The translations under genes and the position numbers were made by a program. Source: Xanthobacteraceae bacterium 501b (GTDB lineage Bacteria > Pseudomonadota > Alphaproteobacteria > Rhizobiales > Xanthobacteraceae). Taken from it: a stretch of DNA of 64,000 nt. Below are positions 1 through 8,022 of this stretch, piece after piece. Under the pieces are notes generated by a model. The model saw only the letters and a program-made list of their open reading frames with translations, had not been told where the DNA came from and ran no database searches. The stretch lies in assembly GCA_000378025.1 (NCBI GenBank), contig KB899087.1:2170001-2234000 (forward strand), read 5' to 3'. How positions within the stretch are numbered: the stretch's first letter is position 1; every line of letters starts with the position of its first letter.

Positions 1-28
1 AGTGACCCGGCCGGATGGTGGTCTGTGG

Positions 29-823
29 TCAGGTGGCGGTCAAGTTCCTGGATTTCTCCTTGGTTGTTTTGGCGGGTTTTGCCGAGCTATTCCGGAAACG
101 GAAACTGTCGTTCCCGGTCTCCAGGATGTGGCAGTGATGGGTAAGGCGGTCGAGCAGGGCCGTGGTCATCTTGGCGTCGCCGAAGACGGTGGCCCATTCC
201 GAGAAGCTGAGATTGGTGGTGATGACGACGCTGGTGCGCTCATAAAGCTTGCTCAGCAGGTGGAAGAGCAAGGCGCCGCCTGATGCGCTGAAGGGCAGAT
301 AGCCGAGCTCATCGAGGATGACGAGATCGGAGTGCGCGAGCCTGGTGGCGATCTGTCCGGCTTTTCCCTGGGCCTTTTCCTGTTCGAGGGCATTGACGAG
401 TTCGACGGTGGAGAAGAAGCGGATCCGCTTGTGATGGTGCTCGACGGCCTGAACGCCCAGCGCCGTTGCGATGTGCGTCTTGCCGGTGCCGGGACCGCCG
501 ACGAGGACGACGTTATGGGCCTCGTCGAGGAACTCACAGCGGTGGAGCTGGCGAACGAGTGCTTCATTGACCTCGCTGCTGGCGAAGTCGAAGCCATTGA
601 GGTCGCGGTAGGCCGGGAAGCGTGCGGTCTTGAGCTGATAGGCCGTTGATCGGACCTCCCGCTCGGCGGTCTCGGCCTTCAGCAACTGCGATAGGATCGG
701 CATGGCGGTCTCGAAGGCCGGAGAGCCTTGTTCCGTCAGTTCGCTAACGGCTTGGGCCATGCCGTGCATCTTGAGGCTGCGCAACATGATGACGATAGCC
801 CCGCTGGCCGGATTATGACGCAT
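29..823 (-). CDS. istB: IS21-family transposition helper ATPase IstB
   Basis: A DnaA/DnaC-type AAA+ ATPase that assists the IstA transposase in target selection. From the chosen start the protein is 264 residues, the usual IstB length. Walker [10 protein letters not shown] lies at about residues 109-117 and Walker B (LVILDE) at about 167-172. The start at 823 is preferred over the longer frame because a GGGAGG ribosome site lies just upstream and IstB proteins normally begin with this sequence. The start overlaps the end of istA by about 11 bases, implying translational coupling. Confidence 0.93.
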   Translation of the reverse strand: MRHNPASGAIVIMLRSLKMHGMAQAVSELTEQGSPAFETAMPILSQLLKAETAEREVRSTAYQLKTARFPAYRDLNGFDFASSEVNEALVRQLHRCEFLDEAHNVVLVGGPGTGKTHIATALGVQAVEHHHKRIRFFSTVELVNALEQEKAQGKAGQIATRLAHSDLVILDELGYLPFSASGGALLFHLLSKLYERTSVVITTNLSFSEWATVFGDAKMTTALLDRLTHHCHILETGNDSFRFRNSSAKPAKTTKEKSRNLTAT

Positions 824-2342
824 GGCGCACCTCCCTGGCCCGCCGCAGGGCGTCATAGCGTTCGACGTTGGCCTGCGGTTCGGTGGTCAGCGTGAGGGCC
901 TGAGGGGCGTCGATCGTTGGTGTGGTCAGCGGCGTACCATCGATCAGTCGGTGCAGAAGGTTGAGGATGTGGGTCTTGGTCGGCACGCCGGCCTTGCATG
1001 CCAACTCGACGGCCGTGAGCACGACCTGTTCGTCATGCTGCAAGACCAGGGACAGGATCTCGACCATCTCGCGGTCGCCACCCGGTGTTTTGAGCAGATG
1101 TTGCTGGAGGGAACGGAAGGCAGTTGGCATCTCGGCGAAGGGAGCCCCGTTCCGCAGGGCTCCGGGTTTGCGCTGGACGACCGCCAGATAGTGCCGCCAG
1201 TCGTAGATCGTCTGGCTCTGGCGATCATGAGATCGGACAAAGGCTCGGCGATGCTCGCAGATCGCGTGCCCCTCGGCGACGATGACGATCCGGTCGGGAT
1301 AGACGCGCAAGCTGACGGGTCGATTGGCGAAGGACGCCGGCACGCTGTATCGATTGCGCTCCAGATGAACCAAGCAGGTTGGCGTCACCCGTTTGGTGTG
1401 CTCGACGAAGCCGTCGAAGGGGCGGGGCATCGCCATAAGGTGCCGGACCTCTTCGGCCCACACATCGGCGATCGTACCGGGTTGCGAGCCATGCTCGATC
1501 TGTGACCACAACTCCCGGCATCGCTTCTCCAGCCAGTCATTCAAGGCTGCCAGGGACGGGACGTTGGGCAGGGGCTGCCAGAGCCGATGGCGGGCATCCT
1601 GTACGTTCTTCTCGATCTGCCCCTTCTCCCAGCCCGAGGCCGGATTGCAAAACTCGGCCTCGAACAGGAGGTGGCTCACCATGGCCGAGAAGCGGATGTT
1701 GACCTGGCGCTGCTTGCCACGGCCGACCTTGTCGACGGCCGTTTTCATGTTGTCGTAAATGCCCCGCCGCGGCACGCCGCCGAAAACCCGGAAGGCGTGG
1801 TTATGGGCATCGAACAGCATCTCATGGGTCTGGAGTGGGTAGGCGCGCAGCATGAAGGCGCGGCTGTAGGACAGCTTCACATGAGCGACCTGCAGCTTGG
1901 TGCGCTCGCCGGCGATGATCGCCCAGTCCTCAGACCAGTCGAACTGGAAGGCCTCTCCGGGCACAAAAGCCAGCGGCACGAAGGTGCCGCGGCCGCTGGT
2001 CTGCTGCTCGCGCAGCCGGGCTGCCTTCCAGTCCCGGGCGAAGGCCGCCACCCGATTGTACGATCCCTCATAGCCCAGCGTCACAAGATCGGCGTGCAGC
2101 TGCTTCACCGTGCGCTTGTGCTTACGCGACTCGCCAGCCTCGACCTGCAGCATCGCCGCAAGCTTGTCGGCATAGGGATCGAGTTTGCTCGGCCGGTCAG
2201 GAGCCTGAAACTGCGGCTCGACGCTGTCCGCCCGCAGATACTTGCGCACGGTGTTCCTCGAGAGGCCGGTGCTGCGGGATATCTCTCGGATCGAGCGACG
2301 ATCCCGATGATGCCAGCGTCTGATGACGCTCAATAACTCCAT
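813..2342 (-). CDS. istA: IS21-family transposase IstA
   Basis: DDE transposase of the IS21 family, about 509 residues. The N-terminus carries a helix-turn-helix ([20 protein letters not shown]) that binds the terminal repeats. The rve integrase core follows, with recognisable blocks [19 protein letters not shown] and [18 protein letters not shown] carrying the expected D, D and E. A longer frame opens at 2402, but the ATG at 2342 has a GGAG site 8 bases upstream and gives the usual IstA beginning MELLSVIRR. It is transcribed leftward into istB. Confidence 0.92.
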   Translation of the reverse strand: MELLSVIRRWHHRDRRSIREISRSTGLSRNTVRKYLRADSVEPQFQAPDRPSKLDPYADKLAAMLQVEAGESRKHKRTVKQLHADLVTLGYEGSYNRVAAFARDWKAARLREQQTSGRGTFVPLAFVPGEAFQFDWSEDWAIIAGERTKLQVAHVKLSYSRAFMLRAYPLQTHEMLFDAHNHAFRVFGGVPRRGIYDNMKTAVDKVGRGKQRQVNIRFSAMVSHLLFEAEFCNPASGWEKGQIEKNVQDARHRLWQPLPNVPSLAALNDWLEKRCRELWSQIEHGSQPGTIADVWAEEVRHLMAMPRPFDGFVEHTKRVTPTCLVHLERNRYSVPASFANRPVSLRVYPDRIVIVAEGHAICEHRRAFVRSHDRQSQTIYDWRHYLAVVQRKPGALRNGAPFAEMPTAFRSLQQHLLKTPGGDREMVEILSLVLQHDEQVVLTAVELACKAGVPTKTHILNLLHRLIDGTPLTTPTIDAPQALTLTTEPQANVERYDALRRAREVRHAS

Positions 2343-2395
2343 GTCGATCACTCCGCTGTCCCCCGCGTAGCCCGCGTGAGACGTGGTGAAAACAT

Positions 2396-2446
2396 GGGTC
2401 ACTTCTCGATGGAAAAATCCCCGGCAGACGGGTCAGATCTCAATGG
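2396..2446. repeat. IS21 multiple terminal repeats, right end
   Basis: Two copies of a 17-bp motif, GGGTCANNTCTCNATGG, at 2396-2412 and 2430-2446, spaced 34 bp apart. Direct repeats near the termini are the IstA binding sites of IS21-type elements. The inner copy supplies the stop codon now used by the truncated DUF262 gene. Confidence 0.75.
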
Positions 2447-4113
2447 AATTCAACACCGGCCATCTCTTCCTCGTAATCGTCATCCCGTGCAGGCTGACCA
2501 TCCGTATCGATCTGCCGCGAGATGATGCGCCTTCCCAACTCCGCGCTGATCAACAGCGCGCGTTGCTGAAGGAAGGCCTCGTAGTCATTCTCCCAAACGC
2601 CAAACTCGTCCAGATCGCCGATGAGATGCGAACTCATGGTCTCGGCAAGCGCCTTGTTGGATTTCTTGAAGCCCTTCATGTAGGTCGCAGGCGGCTTGGC
2701 GCGGATTTCTCGCTTGTTCAGATAGTCATCGACAATCGTGATATTGAGGATGTTGTTGATCTTCCACTCTTCGACCTTCGCCTTGCCGAGATAGGCGCGT
2801 GGGAAGAAATGGTGGTAGTTCTTACTGTTGGCCTGTTTCAGCCAGTAATTCCGGATGCTGACCAAAGAATTGTCGTTGAACGATTTTGGTTGCTGGAACG
2901 CATAGAGGCACAGGATCGCCTTGATCGAGCTTCTGCCCGCGTTGAACCAGCCATTGTCGAGCAGAAATTCCGGCGTGATATCGACGGCCCAGTCGTAGTC
3001 CGGTGACTTTCCGTCAAGGATAAGATCGATCCGCCGAACATCCTGCGCCAGCTTGCTCTCCACGGACGACGAGTACCGCGCCCCAAGGGAGCAGCGCCAG
3101 AAGAAGTCTTCCAGCAGCGGTCTTTGCTCGACCGAGGGCTTGTCCGGATGATGGTAGAAGAAGTACGCGAACGGCACGAGCAGCGTATTGTACGGCAGCA
3201 ACTGCGAAACTGGTATCCGATAGCTGTTGCGAAAGAACTCGACCGCTCGCTCAAAGGCGTCGATGGCGCGCGGCCACGCATCGATGAATGCCGTTTTGCT
3301 GAGCTTGAGGATCGTCTGCTTCTTGCAATCCTTGGTTAGTATCAGAGAGACTAGTTGGAGCAGCGTGGCGTCCGAGACGGTTTCGTAGTCCAGCGGTTCA
3401 AGCTTGGCGATCAGCTCATCGAATTTTTCCGCCAGATCGAACTCCCGTACCTCGTCATAGGTCTTAGCGACCATGATCTCGAAGACGCTGAGCGGTTTGC
3501 CGCCGACATTAATGCGAGTGAAAATTTCCGTTGCGACGTCGATCGGAACATCCTTCACCTGGATGATCGAGAAGTCATAGGACTCCACCCGGCGGCGATA
3601 TTCGGAGAGGCGGGCATGGTAGTGCTGCGGAAATGCCGCGAGCTGCTGGAAGCCGCCGTAGATCAGGTCATGCAGCCGTATCCAGGTTGCGTCCGGCAAG
3701 TCCGAAACCTCGGTCAGAACGATCTGATCGTCCTCGCTCGCTTCGAGGTTGATGAACATCTGAGCGAAATCGTCTTCCTTTCCGGAATTGCGCTGAACCT
3801 TCAGGCCGCGAAGCGATGCATAGAGGCTGGTGAGACGCTGCTGGCCATCGAGCACGAAAGAGACGGTCTCGCCTTCCTTGGGTTCCGGCAGCGGCGTGTT
3901 TCCCAAGTCCCGGACACTACGCAGGCGTTCCTTCGTCGACCAGAATATGAAGGTTCCGACCGGATATCCTTTGATAATGCTGTCGAGCAACGCTGCGGAC
4001 TTCTGGATCGTCCAGACGAAATCACGCTGGAATTGCGGAATCTTGACCTGTCCGCGCTCAATGTCCGTAAGCAGATTTGTGTAGTTCGAATGCGTCGGAC
4101 TTGGCAGCATCAT
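2440..4113 (-). CDS. DUF262/DUF1524 GmrSD-like nuclease, 3' end replaced by an IS
   Basis: About 557 residues. The N-terminal DUF262 domain has the hallmark blocks IPQFQRDFVW, DSIIKGYPVGTFIFW and FVLDGQQRLTSL; this is the NTPase/ParB-like fold found in type IV (GmrS/BrxU-like) restriction enzymes. The C-terminal DUF1524 HNH-like domain is visible as NYHHFFPRAYL followed by NNILNITIV and KPPATY. The family usually restricts modified DNA, so a defence role is likely but inferred. The ATG at 4113 is chosen for its GGGGGG site 8 bases upstream; a TTG start at 4134 is possible. The last residues (VEFH and stop) are encoded by the IS21 end, so the native C-terminus is missing, though both domains remain. 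Confidence 0.8.
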   Translation of the reverse strand: MMLPSPTHSNYTNLLTDIERGQVKIPQFQRDFVWTIQKSAALLDSIIKGYPVGTFIFWSTKERLRSVRDLGNTPLPEPKEGETVSFVLDGQQRLTSLYASLRGLKVQRNSGKEDDFAQMFINLEASEDDQIVLTEVSDLPDATWIRLHDLIYGGFQQLAAFPQHYHARLSEYRRRVESYDFSIIQVKDVPIDVATEIFTRINVGGKPLSVFEIMVAKTYDEVREFDLAEKFDELIAKLEPLDYETVSDATLLQLVSLILTKDCKKQTILKLSKTAFIDAWPRAIDAFERAVEFFRNSYRIPVSQLLPYNTLLVPFAYFFYHHPDKPSVEQRPLLEDFFWRCSLGARYSSSVESKLAQDVRRIDLILDGKSPDYDWAVDITPEFLLDNGWFNAGRSSIKAILCLYAFQQPKSFNDNSLVSIRNYWLKQANSKNYHHFFPRAYLGKAKVEEWKINNILNITIVDDYLNKREIRAKPPATYMKGFKKSNKALAETMSSHLIGDLDEFGVWENDYEAFLQQRALLISAELGRRIISRQIDTDGQPARDDDYEEEMAGVEFH

Positions 4114-4946
4114 AAAATATTCCCCCCAGATCAAGATCAGCTTCAGTTGTTCTGATTCGACTAATCATCCATCGATTGCACATAAGCCGGGAGGTTTCGA
4201 GGGGCGTTGCCCTGCGGGCCGCGCTTTCGGCTGCGCCGGAACCACGCCAGGGGCGTGTTTCCGCCATCCGGCTTCAATCGCTAACGCGAAGAGCGGCGGG
4301 TGGTGGCCCTTCCGCTAATGAAGCCCTGCTCGGGCGCGAGCCGGGCTTATGAAGTTGTCTGTTCACAGCAGCAGCGGTAGGCCCGTGACGGCGGGATCGC
4401 CGTTCTCGGCATCGACACACTCGGTCGGGTAGCGCGTTGGGAAGCTTGAATCGCTAGGCGGCGGGAACGGTCACGTTGCTACGGCGGGTGATCGTCTCCA
4501 GCCTGCCAATGCCGGCGTTGCGAATACGGTGAAGATCGGGAAGCAGCCACGTCCGCCGATGGACGATGGACGGGCCTTGCCGTCGGAGGTCAGGGGAAGG
4601 TTGAACCGACGGACAGTTCTCCGCCGTTCTTACGTCTGGCGCGGAGGCCGACCGCCGCCATTTTGTCGCATTTCCTTCCGAGTTGCCTGCCAGCCACGCC
4701 CACGGCGTCCTCGAATGGATTGGGTCTGACCGAAGACCGGCTGCGCCTCGCTCGTCTTCCCGCAACGTCCGTCGCCAGCTTTTTTCTGCCGCGCGCGAGC
4801 GCGCTTTGCATCGCGAAGCAAAAAAGCCGTCGCCGGCCGCCGTCCACTACGTTCCCGCCCCTTCGGGTGCGGGCCGATCGTCCCCGGTCGCACGACCACC
4901 ATCGATGCCGCGATAGGCGCGGCCGGATGCGAAAAGGAACACGGCA
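4114..4946. other. 833-bp region without a convincing gene
   Basis: Short frames on both strands here look like shadows: no recognisable domain, biased arginine/proline composition and no good ribosome sites. A GC-rich imperfect inverted segment occurs near 4320-4350. It could hold promoter or replication/transfer signals for the block starting at 4947, but I see nothing specific. Confidence 0.4.
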
Positions 4947-5270
4947 ATGGCGACCATCGGCACCTTCACCAAGAACGACAACGGCTCGGCTGGCTTCACC
5001 GGCGCGGTCAAGACCCTGACCCTCAACGTCAAGACCGTGAAGTTCGTCACGACCGAGGGCGACAGCGAGCGCGGCCCCGACTTCCGCATCTTCGCAGGGG
5101 CCACGGAATTCGGCGCGGCCTGGAAGAAGACCGCCCGAGAGACGCAGCGCGAATATCTCTCCGTCAAGCTGGACGATCCGAGCTTCCCCGCACCGATCTA
5201 CGCCAGCCTGGTCGAGGGCAAGAACGGCGAAGGCCACAATCTCATCTGGTCGCGCCGCAACGGCGACTGA
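4947..5270 (+). CDS. DUF736 family protein
   Basis: A 107-residue cytosolic protein of the DUF736 family, typical of alphaproteobacterial plasmids and ICEs and of unknown function. Family features seen are the start [10 protein letters not shown], the central PDFRIFAG and AAWKKT motifs and the ending LIWSRR. AAGGA lies about 9 bases before the ATG. A second, diverged DUF736 gene lies at 11142-11477. Confidence 0.9.
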   Translation: MATIGTFTKNDNGSAGFTGAVKTLTLNVKTVKFVTTEGDSERGPDFRIFAGATEFGAAWKKTARETQREYLSVKLDDPSFPAPIYASLVEGKNGEGHNLIWSRRNGD

Positions 5271-5286
5271 GACCGGACATCTCAAG

Positions 5287-5312
5287 AAGCCCCGCTCACC
5301 CGAGCAGGGCTT
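5287..5312 (+). terminator. Hairpin after DUF736, possible terminator
   Basis: AAGCCCCGCTC pairs with GAGCAGGGCTT across a 4-base loop with one mismatch, 16 bases after the DUF736 stop. There is no U tract, so intrinsic termination is uncertain. Confidence 0.45.
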
Positions 5313-5661
5313 CGTCATGGTCATGGCCGCCCACCGTTTGTCAGGGAATACGGCGATCAGGATGTGCGGTTGTCAGGGTTTGCGACTTTGCACATCCCGA
5401 TCAGATCCTGATGCCCGGCGCCCGCTGGCGCTCATGCCGGGTGGGTTTTGCTAGGGGTTCCACCCCCGCGCGGCGCAAGGGATCGCTGACGCTCGTCCAG
5501 GCCGGTGTCCCCGGCCTTCCTCCACGTCGTTCCTCCGTTCCGTGCAGGCCGGGTGATCCCCCTCCGACCCGGCCACCCTTGCACCTTGCTACCCCGGTCT
5601 CGGCGACGGCCAGGGTTGCAGCGCAGCGCTGCGCTCCAACCCAAGCCCACGGAGACAGAAC
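5313..5661 (+). promoter_or_regulatory. Long leader of the DUF932 gene with a strong palindrome
   Basis: About 350 bases without a gene. Just before the DUF932 ATG there is a near-perfect 28-base inverted repeat (5614-5641), with GGTTG and CAACC arms and an AGCGCAGCGCTGCGCT core. It would form a stable RNA hairpin ending about 20 bases before the start codon. It could be a protein-binding site or a translational control element. Confidence 0.4.
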
Positions 5662-6504
5662 ATGTATCATCAACTCGCCACCCGGTTCGGCCGGAATTCC
5701 CATCAGGTCAGCGGGCGCGAAGCCCTCGACAACGAAGCCCTCTACCGCCACGTCCCGTCCGTCTTCGCCCGCGAGGCGCATGACAGCCGGTCGGATCGGT
5801 ATGTTTACGTCCCTACGATCGAGATCGTGGAGGGGCTGCGAAAGGAAGGATGGTTCCCGTTCTTCGCCGTGCAGTCGGTGCCGCGCGACGGCAGCCGCCA
5901 CGGCCACGCCAAGCACATGCTGCGCCTGCGCCGGGATGACGGCATCGGCAAACCAGAGGCGGCGGAAGTCATCATCGTGAATTCCCACGATGGAACCTCG
6001 GCCTATCAGATGTTCGCGGGAATGCTGCGCTTCGTTTGCACCAACAGCATGATTGCGGGCGAGCGCTTCGAGGAAGTCCGCGTTCCCCATAAGGGCGGCA
6101 TACAGGATCAGATTATCGAGGGCGTCTATACGGTCGCGGAGGATTTCCCGCGCCTGATCGACGCCACCGAGACTATGAAGGACACCAGACTGTCGCAGGA
6201 CGAACAGCGCGTGCTGGCCGAGGCGAGCCTTGTCGCCCGTTATGGCGAGGACGAAAGCCCCGTCCGCCCGGATCAGATCATCGCGCCGCGCCGCCGCGAG
6301 GATGTCGGGCAAAGCCTGTGGAGCACGTTCAACGTCATTCAGGAGAACATGATACGCGGCGGGCTGGACGGTCGCCGCACCAATGCCGATGGCCGTATCC
6401 GCCGCAGCCGGACCCGCCCGATCAACGGCATCGATCAGAATGTCGGGCTGAACCGTGCGCTTTGGACGCTGGCGGAAGGGATGCAGCGCCTGAAACAAGG
6501 ATGA
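5662..6504 (+). CDS. DUF932 domain protein
   Basis: A 280-residue soluble protein of the DUF932 family (phage/plasmid-like), common on mobile elements and of unknown biochemical role. Visible features: RYVYVPTIEIVEGLRKEGWFPFFAVQ, HMLRLRR, EVIIVNSHDGTSAYQMFAGMLRFVCTNSM, then a helical C-terminus. The HDGTSAYQ and RFVCTNSM blocks are the family core. It starts at an ATG after GGAGACAGAAC and ends just before a clear terminator, so it is probably monocistronic. Confidence 0.85.
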   Translation: MYHQLATRFGRNSHQVSGREALDNEALYRHVPSVFAREAHDSRSDRYVYVPTIEIVEGLRKEGWFPFFAVQSVPRDGSRHGHAKHMLRLRRDDGIGKPEAAEVIIVNSHDGTSAYQMFAGMLRFVCTNSMIAGERFEEVRVPHKGGIQDQIIEGVYTVAEDFPRLIDATETMKDTRLSQDEQRVLAEASLVARYGEDESPVRPDQIIAPRRREDVGQSLWSTFNVIQENMIRGGLDGRRTNADGRIRRSRTRPINGIDQNVGLNRALWTLAEGMQRLKQG

Positions 6505-6508
6505 TCGT

Positions 6509-6544
6509 AAAGCCGTGCAGCCGGATTTCCGGTTGCACGGCTTT
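6509..6544 (+). terminator. Strong hairpin terminator after DUF932
   Basis: AAAGCCGTGCA plus GCCGGA folds on TCCGGT plus TGCACGGCTTT with a 2-base loop, beginning 5 bases after the DUF932 stop. The A-rich and T-rich flanks suggest it may act in both directions. Confidence 0.7.
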
Positions 6545-6657
6545 GCGTCTTTCCGGTTCCGCACATCCCCAGATTTTCCGCCGATCCGTGGAGCCGGATC
6601 GGCGAGCGGCTCGCCAAATCACATCTGCGATGTTAAGTAATGATTCACCAATATTGA

Positions 6658-6683
6658 TCGGATTGTACGATCTACATATCCGA
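6658..6683. promoter_or_regulatory. Dyad upstream of the fseA-like gene
   Basis: A 26-bp imperfect dyad with perfect outer arms TCGGAT and ATCCGA, in an AT-rich stretch about 85 bp before the fseA-like start. It could be an activator or tra-box-like site. I do not recognise a LuxR/TraR consensus in it. Confidence 0.4.
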
Positions 6684-6768
6684 TAACAGCAAGTTCAAAA
6701 TATACCTCAAGTTGTGAACACTTCGTCTTTCCGGCGCCGACGGCGCATGGGAAGAAAGAGGTGACGCC

Positions 6769-7561
6769 ATGCCGAGTTCTGACTGGCGGGCGCCGGCCGC
6801 CTATGGACATGCTCAGAGCATTCCTGCTGCCGGCTTCGCTTGGGAATATCTCCGCCGCGACGACGAGTATCGCCGCGACTTCCATCGCATGAAACGGAAA
6901 TCCCGGCACGACACCGAGGCGCGAACCGCGTTCTCCAACCGCTGGGGGTTGCGATTTCGCTGCGGACCCGGACCAGCCTGCCGATCGCGCCGCGCTCTTC
7001 TGGACGCCCGCACTCCAGCCTGAAGCCTTCGAGCTTCGTCCATCAGGCGATCCACCCGGCGACTTTGCCATGCCCATTGTGCTGCCGGGGCTTCCCGGTC
7101 TCGCGGCACGATCGCCGATGGACACCGCTTGGCACGGTCTTTGGCGCGGATCGGGCGGGGAGCATCGCTTCTGGCTCGCGGCCCCGCCGCCGGACGGCCG
7201 GGCGAACTTCGTCGTCGTCCTGCCGCTCGACGCCCTGTTCGAGCTGCGCGCCGAGGCCGCGCTGCGCTTTTGGCTGGCGCTGGCCGGACGACCACCGGGC
7301 GACCGGCGGCACGACCTTCCGGCCCAGACCCGCGAGCGTCATATCCTGATCCTGCGCGCGCTCGATGCAAAACTTGCCGGGGCCAGTTATCGCGTCATCG
7401 CCGAGGCGTTGTTCGGCTTTCACGGCCGGTCAAAGAACGATTGGGAGGTCAGCCCTTTGAAGAACAAGGTCCGCCGCCTCGTTGCGGACGGCCTGTTCTA
7501 CATGCGTGGCGGCTATCGCGAGCTGCTCCATTATCCGGTCCGCCTGCGGCGTCGACGCTGA
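6769..7561 (+). CDS. fseA: FseA-like ICE excision activator made by +1 frameshift (DUF6499-DUF2285)
   Basis: Read in one frame, the ATG at 6769 (AGAGGTGA upstream) encodes only 84 residues. These contain an N-terminal DUF6499 segment (DWRAPAAYG...AGFAWEYLRRDDEYRRDF) and run on to RWGLRF. After TTT at 6955-6957 the family sequence continues in the +1 frame (AADPDQPADRAALFW..., stop at 7561), giving a 263-residue protein whose C-terminal half is a DUF2285 domain (LILRALDAKLAGASYRVIAEALFG...LVADGLFYMRGGYRELL). In the Mesorhizobium symbiosis island, msi172-msi171 are fused by +1 slippage of tRNA-Phe from UUU to UUC to make FseA, which activates the excisionase gene rdfS. The same TTT-C is present here at the same junction. 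A plain mutation or sequencing error is the alternative; DUF2285 translation from the internal ATG at 7070 seems unlikely because no ribosome site is visible. Confidence 0.8.
6955..6958 (+). promoter_or_regulatory. Predicted +1 ribosomal frameshift site TTT-C
   Basis: Zero-frame codons read CGA-TTT-CGC; moving one base makes the P-site codon TTC and the next codon GCT, which restores the DUF2285 frame. The zero frame stops at 7021-7023. The slip codon sits in RWGLRF, matching the described conserved motif of FseA. Confidence 0.72.
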
Positions 7562-7752
7562 GGAGCGACCTGGCCTCGGTTTCAGCCGACATCTTCGGGG
7601 TGCCGGATCGTCACCTCTCCGATTCCGGCATCGGGTGCCGGATTCGTTCCCCCACGATTCCGGCACGCTGCAAGCCGCCGATCCTCCGCCACGGTTCGCC
7701 ATAGCCCGCTGTCGCCGCCGACAGCCGCCGAACCTGACCCGGAGACCCGACC

Positions 7753-8022
7753 ATGATCGACCCGAAGACGGGGCTACCGCCCCGATTCCTGCGCACGCCC
7801 GATGCAGCGCGCTTTCTCGGCATCTCGCTGCGGACGCTGGAGAAGCACCGCACCTACGGCACTGGCCCGACCTATCGCAAGATCGGCGGGCGCGTCGTCT
7901 ATGCACTGGACGATCTGCAAGCCTGGACGGCCGTCGCCGCCCGCAAATCCACGACCGACAAGGATGCGACCCGCGTTTTCCCAGCGCGTCCCCTGACGCC
8001 CGCCGAGCGGGGCGCACGCTGA
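7753..8022 (+). CDS. Helix-turn-helix (MerR/excisionase-type) DNA-binding protein
   Basis: An 89-residue protein with one winged-helix HTH_17 motif (FLRTPDAARFLGISLRTLEKHRTYGTGPTYRKIGGRVVYALDDLQAW). Homologues sit directly before repA in related ICEs and plasmids. The stop codon abuts the repA start at 8023, so the two genes are co-translated. A regulator of replication/partition genes is plausible; a direct excisionase role is less likely because a better candidate lies beside the integrase. Confidence 0.8.
   Translation: MIDPKTGLPPRFLRTPDAARFLGISLRTLEKHRTYGTGPTYRKIGGRVVYALDDLQAWTAVAARKSTTDKDATRVFPARPLTPAERGAR

Larger units (their letters stand above)
1..2455 (-). mobile_element. IS21-family insertion sequence, left tip outside the window
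   Basis: Two overlapping leftward genes, istA (transposase) then istB (ATPase helper), make the standard IS21 pair. The right end is marked by two copies of a 17-bp motif (2396-2412 and 2430-2446), and the element appears to end at the CA at 2454-2455, since IS21 ends read TGT...ACA. The first bases of the window (AGTGACCC) match the inverse of the same motif, so the left tip lies only a few tens of bases before base 1. Both genes are full length with normal starts and Shine-Dalgarno sites, so the copy looks functional. It interrupts the 3' end of the neighbouring DUF262 gene. Confidence 0.88.

Noticed and set aside
4590..5324. 244-codon leftward frame over DUF736
   Set aside because: Overlaps a well-supported DUF736 gene and lacks any domain or start signal.
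6769..7561. Treating the split gene as an ordinary frameshift pseudogene
   Set aside because: The split occurs at the exact TTT-C of a described programmed frameshift and both halves are otherwise intact; kept as a CDS with the alternative stated.
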